Shown here: one piece after another, positions 50,030 to 61,590 of the stretch
Layout: every line of letters begins with the position of its first letter
How positions within the stretch are numbered: the first letter of the stretch is position 1
Origin: Cristatella mucedo
Lineage: Eukaryota; Bryozoa; Phylactolaemata; Cristatellidae
DNA length: 64,000 nucleotides
Direction of reading: 5' to 3'
Assembly: GCA_009760855.2 (NCBI GenBank)
Contig: WPIO01000037.1
Coordinates: 2,549,501 to 2,613,500, forward strand
Translations under genes and position numbers: made by a program
The notes under the pieces: generated by a model
Told to the model about the DNA's origin: nothing
Databases searched by the model: none
The model's input: only the letters and a program-made list of their open reading frames with translations

Positions 50030-51110
50030 GCGAAGAGTGCGCGCTGCGAAGGGTGTGCGACTTTTTGGCGAACTGGCGAACGAGAGACTCGCATACCGCC
50101 GAGGCCACTGAGTAGTATTGATCCGTCGTCGTCGGTCGTCGCCGACGACGACGACGGTAAAGTGGAATATGTGCGCATCGCATGAAACGCATCCGTCCGC
50201 AGATAAAAGCCTTTTATGCGGTTTCCTGCGCGAGACGAGAGAGCAGCTCGCGTCGACGAGAGCGTTTGCGAAAGCTTTTCGCATTCGTCTCGTGCGCGAA
50301 GCGGATGTGACGAAGCGGCTCCAGTTTGTTCAGCCGGCGTCGCGCGCCTCACCCACGGTCCGGGCTCGCGTATTGCCATTCGCTTACGCTCCGATAAGTA
50401 AATCGATTTCGCGCGCCACTTTCATGTTCGCCGATCGATTGCTGCGCCACACGCGCACGCGCTGAGAGGCGATCGGTACCGGCGAGCTAATATGTAACGG
50501 CGCGACAATCTACAGGCGTCCTATAGCTTCCTTCGTGCGGCACCGCCGCCGCCGCCGCCGTCTCGACGTCCGGCCAAAGTCGGCTCGCGGCGAGCTCGCG
50601 TGTGTGAGCGCACGGCGGCGGGCGCTGCAGCTGACGCGCGCGTAGTACTGCAGTACTGACTGGACGCATACTGTGCCTAAGGCGGTACAGCCCCTCGGTG
50701 CAGCCCCTCAGCTGGCAGCCCGATGCCGCCGTTATGCGGCTGGAAATCGAAACGGGCCAATAGCGGCAGCGCCGCCGAAGCAGCCTGCGTCACTCGCTCG
50801 CCCATCAATTAATGGCCGCCGCGAGCCGCTCTGGCGGACGATAAACTGCAGCGCCGCGAGAGCGGCGCGCGGCGCCTGCGTCGATTGGTTGCCAGCCGCC
50901 GGCACCGAGCGGCCGACTCGGCGGCGGCGGCAGCGGAGACTGCCGGCCGCGGCGGACTTCCAGCACTTCGGTCGCGAGCTGCAGCTTGAGCGCAGTGGCG
51001 GCGCTGGCCTCGCTTTTCGAGCGAGCCTCGATGAGCAGCGCCCTCTCGCGTCTTAGTCCTCGTCGCAGCGAGGGCGCGGAGCCGCGAGCGGTGCCGTCTG
51101 GTGACGCTTA
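50030..51110. promoter_or_regulatory. Second CpG-rich island
   Basis: About 1.1 kb with very dense CpG, including a GCCGCC run near 50545-50560 and GACGACGACGAC near 50143-50155. No exon with a convincing protein was found; open frames on both strands are compositional. It could be an enhancer, an unannotated promoter or an alternative first exon of the second gene. Confidence 0.35.
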
Positions 51111-51129
51111 AGACCGCTCCGTGCTTGGA

Positions 51130-51210
51130 CCTCAAATGTATAAAGTGCTTAGAAAGAGATTGAGTTCTCTGAGGGAGGTAAATACAATTTATTATTATTA
51201 GCATTATTAT
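51130..51210 (+). mobile_element. CR1 family A 3' tail fragment
   Basis: AAATGTATAAAGTGCTTAGA, GAGATTGAGTTCTCTGAGGG and ATT triplets. Confidence 0.85.
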
Positions 51211-51298
51211 TATTGGACAATCGTGTAAATACAAGAGCGCTTGCGGTGAGGGTGTCAGTGCTGCGAACCACCAGACACCCGATCCGCCCACCCATCGC

Positions 51299-51432
51299 GA
51301 GCCGCCCTCCAAAAGCCGCCCTCCAAAAGCCGCCCTCCAAAAGCCGTCCTCTAAAAGCCGCCGTCCAAAAGCCGCCGTCCAAAAGCCGCCGTCCAAAAGC
51401 CGCCCGCCAAAAGCCGCCCGCCAAAAGCCACC
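51299..51432 (+). repeat. 14-bp minisatellite
   Basis: About nine units of AGCCGCCCTCCAAA with changes at the CTCC positions (GTCC, CGCC) that come in blocks, so variants spread stepwise. The period is not a multiple of three, so the glycine/alanine-rich reverse frame is an artefact. Confidence 0.93.
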
Positions 51433-51828
51433 CGGCGCAAACCGTGCTAAATCGGACCGCTGACCGCAAATCTGCTGCAGATCCACTGGAAATTGTGCAT
51501 ACGCACGCCTATACTCTTGCGAATGAACCTTACGAGTAAGGGCGGCTGCCGCAAACCCACCGGAAAGAGACGACGTCGGGATGGACGCGTTAGTCATGAA
51601 TATCGGTTACTATAGCCTACACTTAGAGTTTGCACGCTCAATTTAAAAAGAAACCGATGCGCACTCGCGTTCGCCTGCAGTGCTCTGCAAAGTCCTGGTG
51701 GTGGTTTATGGTGCGGATCGCCATAGCGACAGGCACATCGGTGCAAGCAGAACGATGCTCCGATACTTTAAATGCTGCAAGCTTACCATGAGACGCCGGG
51801 CTCAATCGACCTCTGAGGTCAAACGGAC

Positions 51829-51832
<4 letters not shown>

Positions 51833-51912
<80 letters not shown>

Positions 51913-51923
51913 CAGAGAGAGAG

Positions 51924-51960
<37 letters not shown>
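51833..51960 (+). repeat. (GA)n tract
   Basis: About 125 bp of GA with a few GACA and GCGA interruptions. Confidence 0.95.
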
Positions 51961-51961
<1 letters not shown>

Positions 51962-52526
51962 TATGCGAAGATACGCACAGTCCTCGTGCCAGCCAGCGTC
52001 CAGCGCTTTTTTGAGAATATCATCGTCTCGCTTTGGGTAGCTGCTGGCTTCCGCTTGAACCGGATCACCCTCGCCAAGCCGTTCGAGCGCCTTGACGCGC
52101 GGGTTTCTGATCCTGATGGCGCGCAGTCGCTACTGGACGATTTCTCTTTCTGTTGCCGAAGGATCGGAAGCAGAAGCGACTGCTCGAGAGTTTGCGGTCT
52201 CTCTTGTCTGGTCGCAGCGTTTAATTCACCCGGAGGGTCGCCGCTGCTGTGAAGGACTCGCCGCCCGGCTGCTTGCGAGAGAGCCGCCAGCAGTTTTTTG
52301 ACAAGTGCGTCAGTTGTGTAAAATTTAGGGCTGCTTGCTACGTAGCCGTCAGCTTTATATGGAGCGATGGGAGTTTGTCCACTTAGCTCACCGATTGCTT
52401 ACTGCAGATGTATACGCAGTTGTGGCCTTTTCTGCCGAGGGCTGTCTCGCTTCGGGGAGGCCCGGTACCGATACGAAGGGGAAAAAGTGCTGTACATTCT
52501 CTGAAGCCGGCCTCGATTACATGGGA

Positions 52527-52622
52527 GGAGAATGAGCAGGAGGAGGAGAATGAGCAGGAGGAGGAGGAGGAGGAGGAGGAGGAGGAGGAGGAGGAGGAGG
52601 AGGAAGAGGAGGAGGAGGAGGG
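52527..52622 (+). repeat. (GAG)n tract
   Basis: About 95 bp of GGA triplets preceded by two copies of GAGAATGAGCAGGAG. Confidence 0.95.
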
Positions 52623-52699
52623 CACAACATTTGACCTCTGACATTCGATTGTAAGGTTAGTTCTCGCTCGCATATCGGCTTTCGACCGCTGTCGAGCGC

Positions 52700-53220
52700 A
52701 TGAACTTTCTAGGAGCTGTCCTTTTACAATGCGGGCTCCTGACTGCTCGCCATAGATCTTGAAGCTCTCGCTCTATTCGCTCTGCTTCTAATTTTGGCAA
52801 GCCGTTTCCTGCTCCGCTCCCGCATTCCGGCGGCACGAATTCTCCGGTCCCTCCCACGACCTCGTGGCTGCGGCCGTGACCTCATGGCTGTGCCTGTCGA
52901 TCGTGCACGCGCTTGCGTCGCAGCCGCCGCTCGCGTCCGCCTTGCGGCAGGTACGGGTTTGCTGTCGTTTTGATGAGGAGCGCCTTTTCGCTGCTCGCGC
53001 CGCCTGCCGGCGGCCTTCTGGTCGCCGGCAGGCGGCGGCTGCTGATAAAGCGCTGCCGCCGGCGCGAGAATGGTGGGGCAGGCTCAGCGCCGTTAGTTCA
53101 TTTCCGCCGGTCATTGCTGTTCCGTCTGGGGTCCGTAGGGTCTTGGCGTGCTAGCGCGTACCCAAAGTTTCGACTACCGTTGGGCCGCTCCCCTCCCCCA
53201 CGCCGGCCTGCCTTCACAAT
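52700..53220. other. CpG-rich patch, no gene supported
   Basis: GC- and CpG-rich. A hydrophobic frame at 52885-52950 ends in CGGCAG|GTACGG, a good donor, but no in-frame ATG with a signal peptide exists. A near-palindrome (CCGCCTGCCGGCGG and CCGCCGGCAGGC-type) lies around 52999-53040. Confidence 0.35.
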
Positions 53221-53224
53221 CGTC

Positions 53225-53227
<3 letters not shown>

Positions 53228-53257
<30 letters not shown>

Positions 53258-54450
53258 TTGTATAGCGCCGCTCAGAGAGCCTAATCTAGGCACTTTACAG
53301 ATGCTGCTAAGGAAGCATGGTCGAATGGTTAGTGGTTGCATGCTCAATGGCAACAAGCATAACGTCGTTAGAGGTGAAATATACAGAGCCAACGTGAAAA
53401 TATGCTTAGCGGCAGCATGCACAGTGTCAGCGAACCAGCGACGAATCGCACAGACCCACTAAATGCTGTGACAAATAGATGCGTTTTTAGTTTCTTTTGA
53501 AATGTGGACAAGTCGGGATATGTCGTGACGCCAGTCGGAAGTGAGTTCCGGGTTTTGGGAGTATACGAGCTAAAGGCACTATCTCCAAAGGATTTGAGAT
53601 TAGTATGAGGTGTAGCTAAACGATTAGATTAAGAAAAGCGGGTGATGCGATGCTAAGCCTGGTCGATGAGTAGATCTGATAGGTAGGCTGGAGCCAGAGA
53701 AGGAATGGACCTAAAAGTGAGAGGTATAACCTTGAAATCAATACACTGTTCGATCGGGTGCCAATGCAGGTTGGCAAGAATTGGTAAAGATATGGAAACT
53801 TCGATGCGCACGAAAGACAGCCAAAGCTGCCAAGTTTTGCACCTGATTGGTAAGCATCTGATATCACGTGCCAGTAGGCCAGCAAGCAGTGAGTTACAGA
53901 AGTTGAGATGGGATGTCACAAATGCATGGATCAACTTAGATGTAGTATCCCAGTCTAAGTAAGCCCGAATTTAAGCACTAATGTTGCTGAAAGTTGGCAG
54001 ACTTGACTGTAAGGCTGATATGGTTTAATAATGAAAGGTCACTTGGGAACGGGACACCTAGATTTTGTGCAGGAGATAGGCTGGCAGAGCCAATGTTGAG
54101 CGTCAGGTTTTCGAAAATCTGAATCACTTGGTTTGCCCATAATTAGTAGGTTGGTTTTATCATTTAATTTAAGAAAGTTTGCTGCCAGCCATGTATGGAT
54201 GTCACCAATACAATCAGCAACGGAGTTGAGAGAACAATTCAACGTGCTAGAGGGCTGGGAGGGATCAAAGAAAACGTGCTGCTAAGTGTCATAGAAGTGA
54301 AAGCCTAGGTTGTGCCTGGCAATCACATCGGTAAGAGGGAGAGTATGATCCGTGAAAAGAACCGGATCAAACGCCGAGGTACTCCCTACTTCAGGGGTTC
54401 CTCGGCCTTTGTAGCTTCCGAGCCGTGCCTCTGTCACTCCGATTGCAGTG
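53228..54450 (-). mobile_element. CR1/L2 family A copy
   Basis: Begins with ATA triplets at 53228 (tail), then the tail region, RT C-terminal part (SRLYLSLLGPFLLWLQPTYQ in one frame), WLAANFLKLN and the region around the active site (VIARHNLGFHFY). It has frameshifts and stops. It breaks off near 54450, before the RT core. Confidence 0.88.
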
Positions 54451-55200
54451 CTGCAACGGTCGGCATGAGGCAAAAGTCTGGGGCCGCAGCTAAAAAGAAA
54501 AGGTTACTAGTACTAGTCGCAGCTGGGTCTGCTCATTTCCTCTGCCTAAGTCCGGGCTTCTGTCTTATTCAGAGTTTAACGACAGCTGCTGCGGGTCGCT
54601 GCTATTCATTCGTCTGTGAGTGGATGCTATTTAGGCTAGCTTACTGGGTGGCTGGCTAGCAGATGACACTTGGGCTCTGCTCTCTGCTGCTAGGCTGCTC
54701 TCGTCCTTCCCTTGATCCCCACTCCTCTACCGCAGTCTCTGCCGCGTGTTCTCTGTCTGTCTCGGTGTCTCACTAATTTCAAATTGCCATGCGGCTTTTT
54801 GTCTTTTCTCCCCTCTCTGATCTCGCAGTCCTTCGTTCTTTCTCACTCATCCCCCTTCCTCCCCTCTTGTCTCCTCTTACTTTGCTCATAACCTCTCCTC
54901 TCGCTGCACCTCTTTCACAGTAACTCTCGTTCCTTTGTCTCATCTCTGTATGTTTTTGTCATCTCCCACTCTCATCATCACCATCATCTCTCTCTATCTC
55001 CCATCTCACTTTGCCTTGGTTTCTACTCTAATCGTGAATGCATGTCTGGTTTCACAGCTGCTCTACGTTACTCGGGTGCTGTTCGGTGGGCAACAACAAA
55101 GTAGTTGTTTGAGTCTATGCTTCCCTAATTAATGCTGAGACCTCATGGGAGGGGCTGATTGCAGTCCTGTCCCTGGCCTGCTGCTGCTTCTGCTGCTACT
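54450..55200 (+). other. Intergenic, pyrimidine-rich, nothing recognised
   Basis: The region 54660-55030 is C/T-rich without a regular repeat. No exon could be supported. Confidence 0.4.
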
Positions 55201-55211
55201 ACGACATTGGT

Positions 55212-55332
55212 GCCATGGTTGCAGTAGCAGCAGCAAGCAGCAGCAGATGGTAGCAGGCCCCAGCAGCAGTAGGCAGCAGCCTTAGCAGGCAGCAGCCGTC
55301 GGAGTCAAAGTAGCTGCAGCAGCTTCGAGGGC
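55212..55332 (+). repeat. CAG-rich cryptic repeat
   Basis: Interrupted AGCAGC units (AGCAGCAGATGGTAGCAGG and similar) over about 120 bp. Confidence 0.8.
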
Positions 55333-56550
55333 GAGGGGCAGTGGTGAAAGATGCCAATAGTAACTCACACTGTGTGTTGACTTGGTCGTGAATGCTTACC
55401 TGCATTGACAGCTTTGTACAACGAGAGTGGAGGCTACAGATCTTCACAGATCCAAGTATTTGATTATTGCTTGAAGGTGGCACTGAGTGGTATGACCATC
55501 CAAGCCTGCTGCTGCTGCCTGCTGCTGTTGCCCTAACGCTCAGCTGCAGAGTGTTTTGTTGTGTCAGACAGGCGTGCACGGTGTGCAGTGAATTGCCAAG
55601 CAGCCAATCCGGCCTCAAATGTTGGAGCAGCATGGCTTTGCATCATGTAAAGCCGGTTTTTCGTCTCGTTTACACTGTGCTTCTTTGAGAGCAGCAAGCG
55701 ATGTGAAACCCGTGCTGTCCTATTTTGTTGCAGGCACACTCAGTGGATGCAGCGTTCAACTACTCTGCAGGTAACTGTCGCTTCGCGATTGGCACCGTGC
55801 TCATCAGACTGTCATAGCTCTATGCCAAGTGCTCATGGCAAGATTTAGCTCACTTCAGACGCCACAGGATTGTCTTATTTTTTATTACCCACAACCGTTG
55901 GGCATCAGCACTAGACTGTCGTCTTCTGTCGTCTTCTGTCTCTTCCTGTGTCCTGTCATGCTGGCCCTCATGCTGGACGACGTTTCACACTAATTGGCTG
56001 CATGCATGGGTGCATATCAGGTAAGGGTAATTCCAGCAGTCTTCTCCCTATGGATGGCCTAGCTGACCCAACAATCAACGATCGTAATTTGTCGTGGTTG
56101 TCATTTATGGGTAAGGGAAGGTTTTTCTTAGCATAGTAAGACAAAGCCTCATCTCGCCATGTCTCAACTCACTTATTGGCTGATGGAAGGGAATTCAGGG
56201 GAATTTAGGGGTGTCAGGGTCGGGTTGAGCCGGCGGAGCAGTGGGACTGTACTGCAATGGGTGCCTGTGCTTTTGATGCTATTGCAACCTGCTGGCTTTT
56301 AGCAGGCATATTCATGGAATCAATTGTCAAATATTGGCATCCTTTTTTGGGGCTCCCACATTGATCTGCCGAGTTATCTTAATGAAGCTTGCTTGTCACC
56401 CATGCCACTCTCCAAGACAGTACAGACGAACACTAGACTTGGCAAACAGTATGCTTGCTAGAAGGTCAACAATAAATTCCCTTCATCAAATACAAGCAAG
56501 TTAGCACTATGTCCCTGGGATTTGCATTGACTTTCATGGTAAGTTCTTTT
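55333..56550 (+). other. Intergenic or intronic, nothing recognised
   Basis: No gene, RNA or repeat family seen. A short direct repeat GTCGTCTTCTGTC occurs at 55919-55940. Confidence 0.4.
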
Positions 56551-56554
56551 AATT

Positions 56555-56737
56555 TTTAGCCCAGCACTCAGATGCTCACGCTCGTCAACCAGGCCATGGG
56601 TTCGAGTCTGGCTGCAGGCAATACATGTATGCCATCTGCAAGCAGAAAAGCTTTTCTGTTGCTAGGTACAGTTCTGTTGCAAGGTTCTTCTGTTGCAAGA
56701 TACTGTTAGATGAGGTTTTTGGATAAGCCGACCTTTA
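56555..56737 (+). mobile_element. SINE-A-related copy, diverged
   Basis: Head with CATGGGTTCGAGTCTGG (B box). The body is diverged and has an internal triplication of TTCTGTTGCWAGGT at about 56655-56700; the end is GATGAGGTTTTTGGATAAGCC. Confidence 0.55.
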
Positions 56738-56954
56738 CTTCAGGCACACCATAACCACAGCAAAACATCTGCTTAGCCTCTGTCCTTATGAAGTCACAGG
56801 GATCTGAATGTATGTATGTATGCAGAATGTGTGCCTAGGCGCCATCTTAAGTTGAAGCAAATGGCTAAGCTTACCATTAAGCTTGCGGCATTCTCGTGTA
56901 CTGCACTCAGGAAGCATTACTTCGCATGGGTATACAGCCATAGTGATTGATTTA

Positions 56955-57180
56955 GCATGTTTTCTATGCAACAGCAACTATTCTCCTGCTTCCGACTATT
57001 TATCATCTTTTTCAGCGGTCCTGAGCTGCAACTTCCATGTTATTCACTCTCTCAACTGCTCTCCTGGCTATGCCTCCCACTTTCTCTTTGTTGCGTGAGA
57101 TGAAGTCTGTTGGCTACTGAATGTGTAGTGAAAGCCGCTTAGGCTGTGAGTGTGCTGCGATATCGTGGCATTACATCTTA
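56955..57180 (+). mobile_element. Family B 3' fragment
   Basis: TCTCCTGCTTCCGACTATTT, CGGTCCTGAGCTGCAACTTC and TTTCTCTTTGTTGCGTGAGA match 13050-13180. Confidence 0.8.
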
Positions 57181-57229
57181 ATAAAGAAATATCGGGCCAA
57201 TTAGTGGAGTTATATTCAATTTTATTATT

Positions 57230-57345
57230 ATTATTATTATTATTCGTGAATATAATAATAATAATAATAATGCACCTGATAAAGCGCCCTCAGAGAACTT
57301 AATCTCTCTCTGGGCGCTTTACATTTGCTGGAAAGGGAAATGAAA
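57230..57345 (-). mobile_element. CR1 family A 3' tail
   Basis: ATAATAATAATAATGCACCT, AAGCGCCCTCAGAGAAC and GGGCGCTTTACATTTGCTG on the minus strand. It is preceded by an ATT run in the opposite sense (57220-57242), so two tails may meet here. Confidence 0.88.
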
Positions 57346-57544
57346 TCAGGAAACAGCAGGGAAAGAAGAGTTTTTTCTTTTAATTTATGCAACGACCAAA
57401 AATCTTTATCAGCGATCAGTTGCTTGAAGCAGCAACGAGGCTTGTGAGCATGGGGAGACCAGTCTGAGGGAACTGCAAAAGTTCTGCTCCCTTCTTGCAC
57501 TGTCTTCCCAAGTCTCAGAATGTGGGACTCATTACAGCTGATGT

Positions 57545-57640
57545 CATGCATGCCACCGATCAAATAGTGGTAGATCGCTAAAAAGGCTCTTCTGTCGCTA
57601 TACAAAAAGAGGCTGTTAAATCAGCTAGTATTTTTTATCA
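57545..57640 (+). mobile_element. SINE-A 3' end
   Basis: AAAGGCTCTTCTGTCGCTAT, ACAAAAAGAGGCTGTTAAAT and CAGCTAGTATTTTTT. The tRNA-like head is missing. Confidence 0.85.
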
Positions 57641-57924
57641 GCTTTAGCCAAGGAGCATGGTTTTCCCTGCCATCCTCCAAGATCAATACGAGCTTAATCA
57701 AGGACTGGCTACTAAGTAGTCAGGTGATTAATTGGTTCAAAGCAGTAGGGCCTCGAGTCAGGTCTGACTCCGATGAACTAAATTCCAGATTCAAAACCCA
57801 AGACAGAGTTTCAGACAAATTCAGAATGTGGAATCACGGACTCAGCCGCAAAAAACCTCACACTATGATAACAGCTGCTGTGGCTGTAAATTCGTTCGGG
57901 TAGTAAAGAGGGTTTTCTGGGATG

Positions 57925-58015
57925 TCAGGCATCTTGCAAAACTCTTCTGGGTAACACGCACACAGTCTTTGTGGCTTTGTGGAGTTACAGATGGAGATAC
58001 ATTACATTGCATGTT
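57925..58015 (+). mobile_element. Family B 3' terminus
   Basis: GCAAAACTCTTCTGGGTAAC, then CTTTGTGGAGTTACAGATGG and AGATACATTACATT, the same end as at 58970-59015. Confidence 0.75.
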
Positions 58016-58745
58016 AGGCTTCAAGGCACTGAGTTGCAAATTTTGTATTACCAGTAGTGAAAATGGCAAACTTGGATAATTCAGTCCATGCAACTCTTAG
58101 GCAGTTAACCAAGATCTAGTAGGTATGGTCACTTGCCGGTTGCAGGTGACTTAATTTTGGCTTTTTAGAAAGATACATTATGACCTGTCAACCCGATCGT
58201 TTGTCAGCTTAGGTCGACCACAGTGCTGCCACGTTTCCATCGCACCGAGTTGCAACTGCTTCTTAATATTGGAGGGTACACACTGCTTTTAAATTAATTA
58301 TTAATAATTAATTATTAATGCTTTAGCAATTGTTCTTTTCGTAGCTGCCCAATGCCTAGTCTCTCCGATTTTTTACTTCCGTAAAGGCACATACATTCCT
58401 TGCTTTACCCATCTCTCAGCGCTTGCTAGCTAGTATGTTACCACTTCCAACTTTGGAAACAAAGGAAAGGGATCTAAATCAGCTTGCTAGTAAATATTAC
58501 TGCATAAGCAAAGGTCCTTTAGTGGTTGATGTTTGCTTGTGCAACTTAAAAAATGATTCAGCTTTCGTTGATAATAAACTGTATTTAAACGTATTTTCTA
58601 CTCTAAGAAGGTATTTTCTAGTGTAACTAATTTCTCTGGCTCCATAATGCCACGGGGAACTGCTTTCTTTAGAATGGATTGTTGAGGGAATTAGTATAGT
58701 GTGCTGTATAGTCCCTTTGGGATAAGTCCTAATCATCAGAATTTC
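58016..58745 (+). other. Nothing recognised
   Basis: Contains a TTAATTATTAATAATTAATT palindromic stretch at 58295-58320. No exon was supported. Confidence 0.4.
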
Positions 58746-58749
58746 TCCT

Positions 58750-59015
58750 TTCCCATTAATCTCCTGCGGTAGACTATGGCTCATCCTTTTCAGCTGTCCT
58801 GAGCTGCTACTTCCATGCTACTCACTACCTCAGCTGCTCTCCTGACTCTGCTATGCTTCCCACTTTCTCTTTGTTGCATGAGACGAAGTCTGTTGGCTAC
58901 CGAATACGTACCGAAAGCCGCTTTGGCTGTGAGTGCGCTATACAAAACTCTCCTGCGTAACACCCACATAGTCTTTATGGTTTTGTGGAGTTACAGGCAG
59001 AGATACATTACATTC
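58750..59015 (+). mobile_element. Family B 3' fragment
   Basis: TCAGCTGTCCTGAGCTGCTA, TTTCTCTTTGTTGCATGAGA, GCTATACAAAACTCTCCTGC and the terminal GGAGTTACAGGCAGAGATAC. Confidence 0.82.
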
Positions 59016-59275
59016 CAGGAATCTCTGAATCCTTTGACAGCATCTTAAACACGGTATCATAATATAAAGCGTTTGATATACCCCAATGTAGGTTTTGTCT
59101 GCTAATTATTTGGTGCCCAAGTAGCGATTGCAACGATAGTGGTACGTTGCGATAGTGGTAGAGTTTTTGGACAATACCCCTAAAATTAGCCAACAACTCT
59201 TTATACTCATTTTAAAAATGGCAACTTTTTGCCAGTATAGAGCATGTAGACTCGACCCTGTATTCGTTTATGCAG

Positions 59276-59304
59276 GAACCCTAACCCTTACCCTACCCTT
59301 ACCC
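59276..59304 (+). repeat. Short telomere-like tract
   Basis: AACCCTAACCCTTACCCTAC followed by CCTTACCC, a degenerate CCCTAA-type stretch of about 28 bp. It is too short to be more than suggestive. Confidence 0.5.
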
Positions 59305-59748
59305 GCACTCTTACAGCAAATCCCTTAAGTCCCATTTATTTCATCTGAAAAAGTCTTCCAGTCGCGGAGAAGGTTGCCAAATTGTTAAGCTTCGTGAGGG
59401 GACATTATGACACTATACAAGGCTGGACTAAAAAGCTAGTGAGGGCTGGGAGCTCTGAAAATGCTTTTTGGTCTGGCTAGTACTTCGACTACAAGTTCGT
59501 CTGTCGAGCCACTTGGTCGGGCCAGTCAGCCCCACTTTGTCGTTCGGGCCACTACCACTGTGCTACCAGCTCATGCTTAAAGTCATTCGGCAAGCATCGT
59601 CTAGAAAGCGAATTAGTGGTGAGACTGTCAGAAGGCAATTATAGGAACCGGGTTAAATTGGTAAGCCTCTTAGTGGGCCAAGGTGCGAACGAACACAGTG
59701 GACTGCTGAGGAATGGGGTAGAGCTGTATGGAGTGATAAAAACAAACT

Positions 59749-59749
<1 letters not shown>

Positions 59750-59784
<35 letters not shown>
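59750..59784 (+). repeat. (CAG)n microsatellite
   Basis: About eleven AGC units, intronic on the model that links 46694 to 59987. Confidence 0.95.
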
Positions 59785-59785
<1 letters not shown>

Positions 59786-59847
59786 TTTTCTGGCAGTGGC
59801 GCCGTGCGTGCTCACCCGGCTGCAGTCTCCACGCGCGAACACATGCT

Positions 59848-59916
59848 ATTAAGCGCCTAGAGAGAGATTAAGTTCTCTGAGGGCACTTTATCAAGCGAAT
59901 TATTATTATTATTGCG
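59848..59916 (+). mobile_element. CR1 family A 3' tail just upstream of the WSC exon
   Basis: TTAAGCGCCTAGAGAGAGAT, GTTCTCTGAGGGCACTTTAT and ATT triplets. It ends 71 bp before the exon at 59987. Confidence 0.88.
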
Positions 59917-59986
59917 CGGGAAGCCTGAGCGCGCATGCGTGCAGGCAGTGGCAAGCTGACGTCTGCACCGCCATTGTGCTTTACAG

Positions 59987-61590
59987 TGTATGCAGGCTGC
60001 TACGAGGATGCACCTCAGAACCGCTACTACTCGCTGAACCCCGGTCTGTACAATAGTAGCAGCTTGGTCTTGCAAGGCTGCAGAGGCGCCTGTACACAAG
60101 CTGTCAACAGCTCGAGGTAGGACTTCATGCTGGCCACGTTGAGCCTTTGCATTGTCCCGAATGATGGCCCCTCAAGCTGTCTATTGTCGCCTAATTAACC
60201 GAAGTGTTTGATGCAGACTGAGCCCCTTCTGAACCCTTTCTCCTCTCTCTCTCCCCCCTCCCTTTCTCTGTCAGCCAGTCGGTTAATCGGTCTCTAGCTC
60301 TCTTCTGACTCTCGTCCGATCGTGTCTTGCTCTCGTCCTATTCTGTCTCTAAGTCTGTCTCGTGTGTCTGTAAGCCACCGTATTTATCCCGCCGGCGCTA
60401 GCCCCGCCCCCTGCTTTCCTCCTGAGCTTCTGCGGTGCTGCCTTTTGATGTTGCATCTGGCTCGCAAGCTCCACTTGTAAGCGCTGGTTGTAGCCATTTT
60501 TAAAGCACCAGGGAGGCGTCTGGCCTGGCTCCACCCCTACATAGGCACGAGAGCTGGCTGGCTGGCTGGCTGTATAGGGTGGGTGGGGTGCTGGAACTTT
60601 AGCCTCCACGGAAGGAGACCTGGAGGCTGCAGAGCTGAGCTGGTCACGTGGTCATGTCGACGATCCGAAGCCCCTTTTTCAACTCTACCTGTGAGCCCGG
60701 TAGCTGCTCCTTACCGGCTGTCAGGGCTTAAAAGGGGAGTCAGTAAAGCTTTCGGCCGTGCGCGAGAAAGCTCCGAGATCATCTCTTGAAAGGAGACTGG
60801 CGACTTTCCCGAGTCCTCGGAAAGAGTTCTCGGGCCATGAAAAAATAGCCTCCTCCTGTCGTACGGCCCGATTTCCTCTCTCTTGTCAGTCTGTATATTC
60901 TCCCCCCTCTTTCCTGTCTTATTCTTCTTGCTGATTCCTATCTTTTTTCTCCTTTGTCTCTCTCTCTCACACTCTCTCTCTCTCTCTCTCACTATCGTCT
61001 GACTGTGTATTGTCTTTCTGTCCACGTTTGTCTGGCTCACTCATTAGCTGGACAATACATACATGATTAGAAGCGCGATGACGTAGCTGCTGCTTTTGCA
61101 CTCTGATCCTCAGATACCTGTCTGCACCTCTTTTGCCCAGTTAGCTACCTGAGGTCACCGGTCGGAGCCCAGTCCTGTTTGGACCAAACCTCGACGTTGT
61201 TCACAATGTCCTTGCCTTGTCCCCCCTACCATCACCTACCCAGAATTCGTGTTGTAAGCATGATGGTGGCCGGTCAACCGGCCAGCCCAAGTACCTTTTC
61301 CATCGTTGCTAGGTTACAGCTGCAGCTCGGTGGTCGGCGCTTGCATTGACTAGTTATGTGCAGCTTGTGCGCTCGTTTCCTTAGCTATGCGGCTCTGAGC
61401 AATGGCGACTACTGCTTCTGCTCGGCTTCATACAACGCCAATGCCACTGCCGCACTCGACTGTGCTGCCCCATGCTGGGATGGTCAGCCGTGTGGTGGCG
61501 CAACTGGCTCAGCTTCGCTCAGCGTCTACTCGCTGCCGGCAAGAATGCCGACCTCTGCCACTGTCACTTACTCAAGCAGCAACTCGCTCG
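59987..61590 (+). CDS. WSC domain exons of the second gene
   Basis: Exon 59987-60116 carries the first three cysteines (GCY, GCRGAC) and exon 61385-61590 the remaining five (YCFC, DC, PC, PCGG). The phase 2 intron splits a Ser codon (AG plus C). A serine-rich linker (SSSNSL) ends the second exon. The region between the exons (60117-61384) has no gene; it holds pyrimidine-rich stretches near 60240-60360 and 60900-61000. Confidence 0.9.

Noticed and set aside
50809-51597. 262-residue minus-strand frame with GGFWRAAFG-type repeats
   Set aside because: The repeat comes from a 14-bp minisatellite whose unit is not a multiple of three; the rest is CpG-island composition.
52864-52951. Possible signal-peptide exon ending at CAG|GTACGG
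   Set aside because: No in-frame ATG gives a signal peptide, and the ATG at 52884 reads another frame without a hydrophobic core.
59276-59304. Chromosome-end telomere
   Set aside because: Only about 28 bp, degenerate, and flanked by ordinary sequence and a gene.
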